Part shown: positions 61,304 to 64,000 of the stretch, piece after piece | How the letters are laid out: each line of letters starts with the position of its first letter | How positions within the stretch are numbered: the first letter of the stretch is position 1 | From: Bradyrhizobium guangxiense | Lineage (GTDB): Bacteria; Pseudomonadota; Alphaproteobacteria; Rhizobiales; Xanthobacteraceae | DNA: 64,000 bases | NCBI RefSeq assembly: GCF_004114915.1 | Contig: NZ_CP022219.1 | Location: 2,944,501 to 3,008,500, forward strand | Direction of reading: 5' to 3' | Position numbers and translations under genes: made by a program | The notes under the pieces: generated by a model | Databases searched by the model: none | What the model was told of the DNA's origin: nothing | The model's input: only the letters and a program-made list of their open reading frames with translations

Positions 61304-61519
61304 ATGGTCGACGACGGTCCGCTACGAACAGCGGTCGATACCGCTTGGTGCGTGTACCGCGCCAAGCATCGCAGTGTCGCTGCTGCCGATGGCCGTCGCA
61401 GCCTCCTTGAGCGTCATCTGCAAGGGAGGCGGGAAGCGCGCGAGAGTAACGGTGATGCCCAGGAACTCGCAGCATTCGGGCTTGCCTATCTCGAGCGTCT
61501 TTCCGATGACGAATGTTGA
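61304..61519 (+). CDS. Small hypothetical protein, 71 residues
   Basis: The start ATG 61304 has GGAG eight bases upstream. The sequence (DDGPLRTAVDTAWCVYRAKH, then DGRRSLLERHLQGR and a closing AYLERLSDDEC) resembles a group of short, charged proteins that recur in Bradyrhizobium genomes without known function. It is soluble, probably helical, with a Cys in the last position. Confidence 0.6.
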   Translation: MVDDGPLRTAVDTAWCVYRAKHRSVAAADGRRSLLERHLQGRREARESNGDAQELAAFGLAYLERLSDDEC

Positions 61520-61650
61520 AGCTCGCGGAGAGCTTGGCCTGTCGCATAGCGAGCGCCAGCGCGCGGCCGAATTGGACCTTGCTTGCGATTTCGAACCTTC
61601 TTTCCGCGACCGTCGTGCTGATCGTGCGTTCGGCATTATAGCGAGCCGCC

Positions 61651-62682
61651 ATGCGTATTGCTCAGCTTGCTCCCCTGGCCGAAAGCGTCCCTCCGAAGCT
61701 TTACGGCGGCACCGAGCGGGTGGTGGCCTGGCTTGTGGATAAACTTGTCGAGCTAGGTCATGACGTCACGCTCTTTGCCAGCGGCGACTCTCGAACGATA
61801 GGCGAACTTCACCCGGTATGGCCAACGGCGCTGCGTCTCGGCCGGAAGGGCGCCGATCCAAGTGCCGCCAACGCAATGCTGCTTGAAGCGATCGCGCGAC
61901 GAGCTGGTGATTTCGACGTGATCCACTCACATGTCGATTGGCTGCCACTACCGTTGCTCAGTCGACTTGGCGTGCCGTTCGTGACGACCACGCACGGCCG
62001 TCTCGACCTGCCTGGCTTGCCCCACGTGGTGCATCAGTTTTCAGACGCTAGCTTCGTGTCGATTTCCGATCATCAGCGCCTGCCACTCCCTGAGGCAAGA
62101 TGGATCGGAACGATTCAACACGGATTGCCGTCGGAGTTGTTGCAGCCTTCCTACGAGGAAGGGACCTATCTGGCATTTCTCGGGCGTCTCACGAGGGAGA
62201 AGGGACCTGAGGACGCGATCCGCATCGCGCACGCAACCCGGATGCCCCTTCGCATCGCCGCGAAGATTCCGCGCGCCGAGACTGCCTACTTCCGGAAACA
62301 CCTCGCGCCCCGGATTGACGGCAATAAAATCCAGCTTATCGGCGAAGTCGACGACGTGAAGAAGCAGTCCTTCCTTCGCCAAGCCGCCGCTCTGCTGTTT
62401 CCAATCGCATGGCCTGAACCTTTCGGATTGGTCATGATCGAGGCGATGGCGTGTGGAACGCCCGTGATCGCCTACCCCGCCGGCTCCGTGCCAGAGGTCG
62501 TCGAGCACGGCGTGACCGGTTTCATCGTCGAGAACGAGGAGCAGGCCGTCAAGGCGGTCGGCGATTTGGGCAAGCTGGACCGAAGGCGGGTGCGCGCGCG
62601 CTTCGAGGAACGCTTCACCGCACGTCGGATGGCGAGGCAATACGAAGATGTCTATGGCAAGCTGGTTGCCGCTGCAGCTTAA
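61651..62682 (+). CDS. Glycosyltransferase family 4 protein
   Basis: A 343-residue GT-B enzyme. The N-terminal acceptor domain begins MRIAQLAPLAESVPPKLYGG, and the C-terminal donor domain has YLAFLGRLTREKGPEDAIRI and the EX7E-type motif WPEPFGLVMIEAMACGTPVI. GT4 enzymes transfer sugars from nucleotide donors, for example in polysaccharide synthesis. No other polysaccharide genes are adjacent. Confidence 0.92.
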   Translation: MRIAQLAPLAESVPPKLYGGTERVVAWLVDKLVELGHDVTLFASGDSRTIGELHPVWPTALRLGRKGADPSAANAMLLEAIARRAGDFDVIHSHVDWLPLPLLSRLGVPFVTTTHGRLDLPGLPHVVHQFSDASFVSISDHQRLPLPEARWIGTIQHGLPSELLQPSYEEGTYLAFLGRLTREKGPEDAIRIAHATRMPLRIAAKIPRAETAYFRKHLAPRIDGNKIQLIGEVDDVKKQSFLRQAAALLFPIAWPEPFGLVMIEAMACGTPVIAYPAGSVPEVVEHGVTGFIVENEEQAVKAVGDLGKLDRRRVRARFEERFTARRMARQYEDVYGKLVAAAA

Positions 62683-62854
62683 GAATTCCGCGCGCGAGGC
62701 TCGGAATTACGGTGAAGTAAACCAAATAGCTCATCCGTCATTTGATCCGCTCGAAGCACGCGAACAGAATACCGTGGTCGCAGAACGCCGGTGCTTTGCC
62801 CGACGTGTCAAAACGCTCCGCTGGGGCGTTGTTGGCGATCGCAAAAAACCAATT

Positions 62855-62891
62855 AAAACAACCCCCGGGCTACTGTGCATGGGGTTGTTTT
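62855..62891. terminator. Bidirectional hairpin terminator between convergent genes
   Basis: Arms AAAACAACCCC (62855-62865) and GGGGTTGTTTT (62881-62891) with a 15-base loop give A-tract/T-tract ends on both strands, suiting termination of the GT4 gene from the left and the chemoreceptor-like gene from the right. Confidence 0.75.
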
Positions 62892-62923
62892 GTGGGTTTT
62901 GATCGGGGGTGGACCCGCTCGCC

Positions 62924-64000
62924 TCACGCGCCGCAGATGATCACGCCGTACCAGCCGAGGCCTCGATAGGTCTCGTAGCCCGGCGTTGCATGGAAGGCGA
63001 CCAGCGCGCCCGTGTGGTCGCGATAGAAGCCGGAGCGCTGACCGTTGAGCGAGATCGAGATGCGCTCGCTGAGGATGCCCTGGCCGTCAGACGCCGCGAT
63101 GACGCGCAAATTCGAATCGATCAGCAGCACGCGGGCCTTGTCGCTGTCGCCGACGCGCACGCCCTGGACGATGGCGCGGGCCTGCGGCTCCCAGTCGAAA
63201 TGGATCGCGAGCACGCCGATCGGCGCGCCGCTCGCCTGGCCGCCGGCGCGGACGCTGGCGCAATAGGTGGCAACCTGTGCGTTGCCGAGCAGCGGCTGGT
63301 TCTCGACGTCGCCGGCGACGTAGTCGTCACCGGAGCGCAGGCCCTTTGCCTCGCGAAACCATTTGGTGTGGGCGACGTTCTGGCCGACGACGCGAAAGCG
63401 GTCGGCGCGGCCATTGGCGATGACGTTGCCGTCGAGGTCGCAGAGCCAGAGGTCGAGATAGACGGTGTAGGCCCCGAGGATCACGCCGAGGCGCTGCGAG
63501 GCATGGGAGACGGCGGCCGCACTCGGCGAAGCCGCGCAATCGACCACGGCGGAATCGGTCGCCCACCAGCGCACGTCGCAGGTGCGTTCATAGAGGTTGC
63601 GGTCGATGAGCTCGATCGCATTCAGGGACAGATCCATCATGCGCTCGCCGCGCGAACGCTGGCTCATGCGCTCGATCGAGGAGACGAGATCGCCGGTCCG
63701 CTTTGTCAACTGCGTCTCGAGCTCGCGTGCGATGGTCTCGACCTGCTGGCCGACGCCGCGGACCTCCTGCGCCACCACCGCAAAGCCCGCGCCTTGCGCG
63801 CCGGCGCGCGAGCTCTCGATCAGCGCGTTCAGCGCCAGCATCTTCATCTGGTTGGTGATCTGCTGGATCGACTTGGTCTTGTCGACCGCGATCTGGTTGA
63901 CCTCCGCGGTCAGGCGGTTGATCAGCGCGGAGACATCGGAATCATCTTCAGCGGATTCGGCGGCAATCGGCTTGGCTTTCAGACCCAGCGCAGCAGACAT
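62924..64000 (-). CDS. Cytoplasmic chemoreceptor-like protein with C-terminal Cache domain
   Basis: The frame begins with an ATG exactly at the window edge, giving 358 residues, though a start further upstream cannot be excluded. Residues 25-115 form a short MCP signalling hairpin with MKMLALNALIESSRAGAQGA and GFAVVAQEVRGVGQQVE. Residues 130-350 resemble a Cache sensor (YTVYLDLWLCDLDGNVIANG, GVLAIHFDWEPQARAIVQGV, VLLIDSNLRVIAASDGQG). No membrane segment is visible, and the order is the reverse of normal receptors. Confidence 0.85.
   Translation of the reverse strand: MSAALGLKAKPIAAESAEDDSDVSALINRLTAEVNQIAVDKTKSIQQITNQMKMLALNALIESSRAGAQGAGFAVVAQEVRGVGQQVETIARELETQLTKRTGDLVSSIERMSQRSRGERMMDLSLNAIELIDRNLYERTCDVRWWATDSAVVDCAASPSAAAVSHASQRLGVILGAYTVYLDLWLCDLDGNVIANGRADRFRVVGQNVAHTKWFREAKGLRSGDDYVAGDVENQPLLGNAQVATYCASVRAGGQASGAPIGVLAIHFDWEPQARAIVQGVRVGDSDKARVLLIDSNLRVIAASDGQGILSERISISLNGQRSGFYRDHTGALVAFHATPGYETYRGLGWYGVIICGA

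Noticed and set aside
61272..61652. Minus-strand frames overlapping the 71-residue gene and the start of the glycosyltransferase gene
   Set aside because: The plus-strand 71-residue gene has a good ribosome binding site and a familiar composition, and the minus-strand products are Arg-rich and unlike known proteins.
1..64000. CRISPR arrays and tRNA or rRNA genes
   Set aside because: I saw no regularly spaced direct repeats of CRISPR type and no cloverleaf or rRNA-like sequence. The repeated elements found are isolated inverted repeats.

Overview
The window looks like a chromosomal segment of a Bradyrhizobium-type alphaproteobacterium (Rhizobiales, Nitrobacteraceae). This rests on recognition by eye, not on a search. 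The pointers are high GC, a complete SUF Fe-S operon with SufT and an A-type carrier, class I PHA synthase, two Omp25/RopB-like barrels with the WTGFY motif, a tripartite tricarboxylate transporter operon, and interspersed palindromic repeats of several families. I see no rRNA, tRNA, CRISPR array or complete insertion sequence.

Layout. 0-9 kb: end of an AsmA-like protein, a chemoreceptor, DoxX, an MFS transporter, tyrS, anmK, then a GST plus SMR-transporter pair behind three copies of a palindromic operator, and a hydrolase. 9-19 kb: a divergent LytTR regulator/acyltransferase pair, then a cysteine desulfurase and sufBCDS-sufT-sufA. As given, sufB carries three separate one-base losses. 19-29 kb: assorted regulators and enzymes (TfoX-like, FabA paralogue, HxlR with a divergent dehalogenase-like hydrolase, diguanylate cyclase, DEAD-box helicase, AraC regulator, exported caspase-like protein, FAD monooxygenase). 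30-39 kb: two outer-membrane barrels flanking an SDR, parE with a relic of its own 3' end beyond its terminator, DedA, and an operon holding a PaiB-like protein and two different argC genes.

39.4-42.95 kb is visibly AT-richer than its surroundings and is the main accessory feature. It is a compact same-strand set of four tightly packed or overlapping genes: a HIT-type nucleotide-binding protein, a four-helix membrane protein, a PPDK/PEP-synthase-type ATP-binding protein, and a protein with a MazG/PRA-PH-like pyrophosphohydrolase core. I do not recognise this set as a described system and consider it the best candidate for a new one.

43-51 kb is core metabolism: MAPEG, phaC, a lipoprotein, an AlaC-type aminotransferase, hom, glpX, a HAD dehalogenase and a Tat-exported metallo-hydrolase. 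51.9-59 kb is a GntR-controlled catabolic operon (enoyl-CoA hydratase-like protein, family III CoA transferase, TctC-TctB-TctA, PdxA-like dehydrogenase) with three copies of a candidate operator. 59-64 kb holds a GAF-adenylate cyclase, small hypotheticals, a detached second copy of the pdxA 3' end next to a perfect palindrome, a GT4 glycosyltransferase, and a chemoreceptor-like protein with its Cache domain at the C terminus and no membrane segment.
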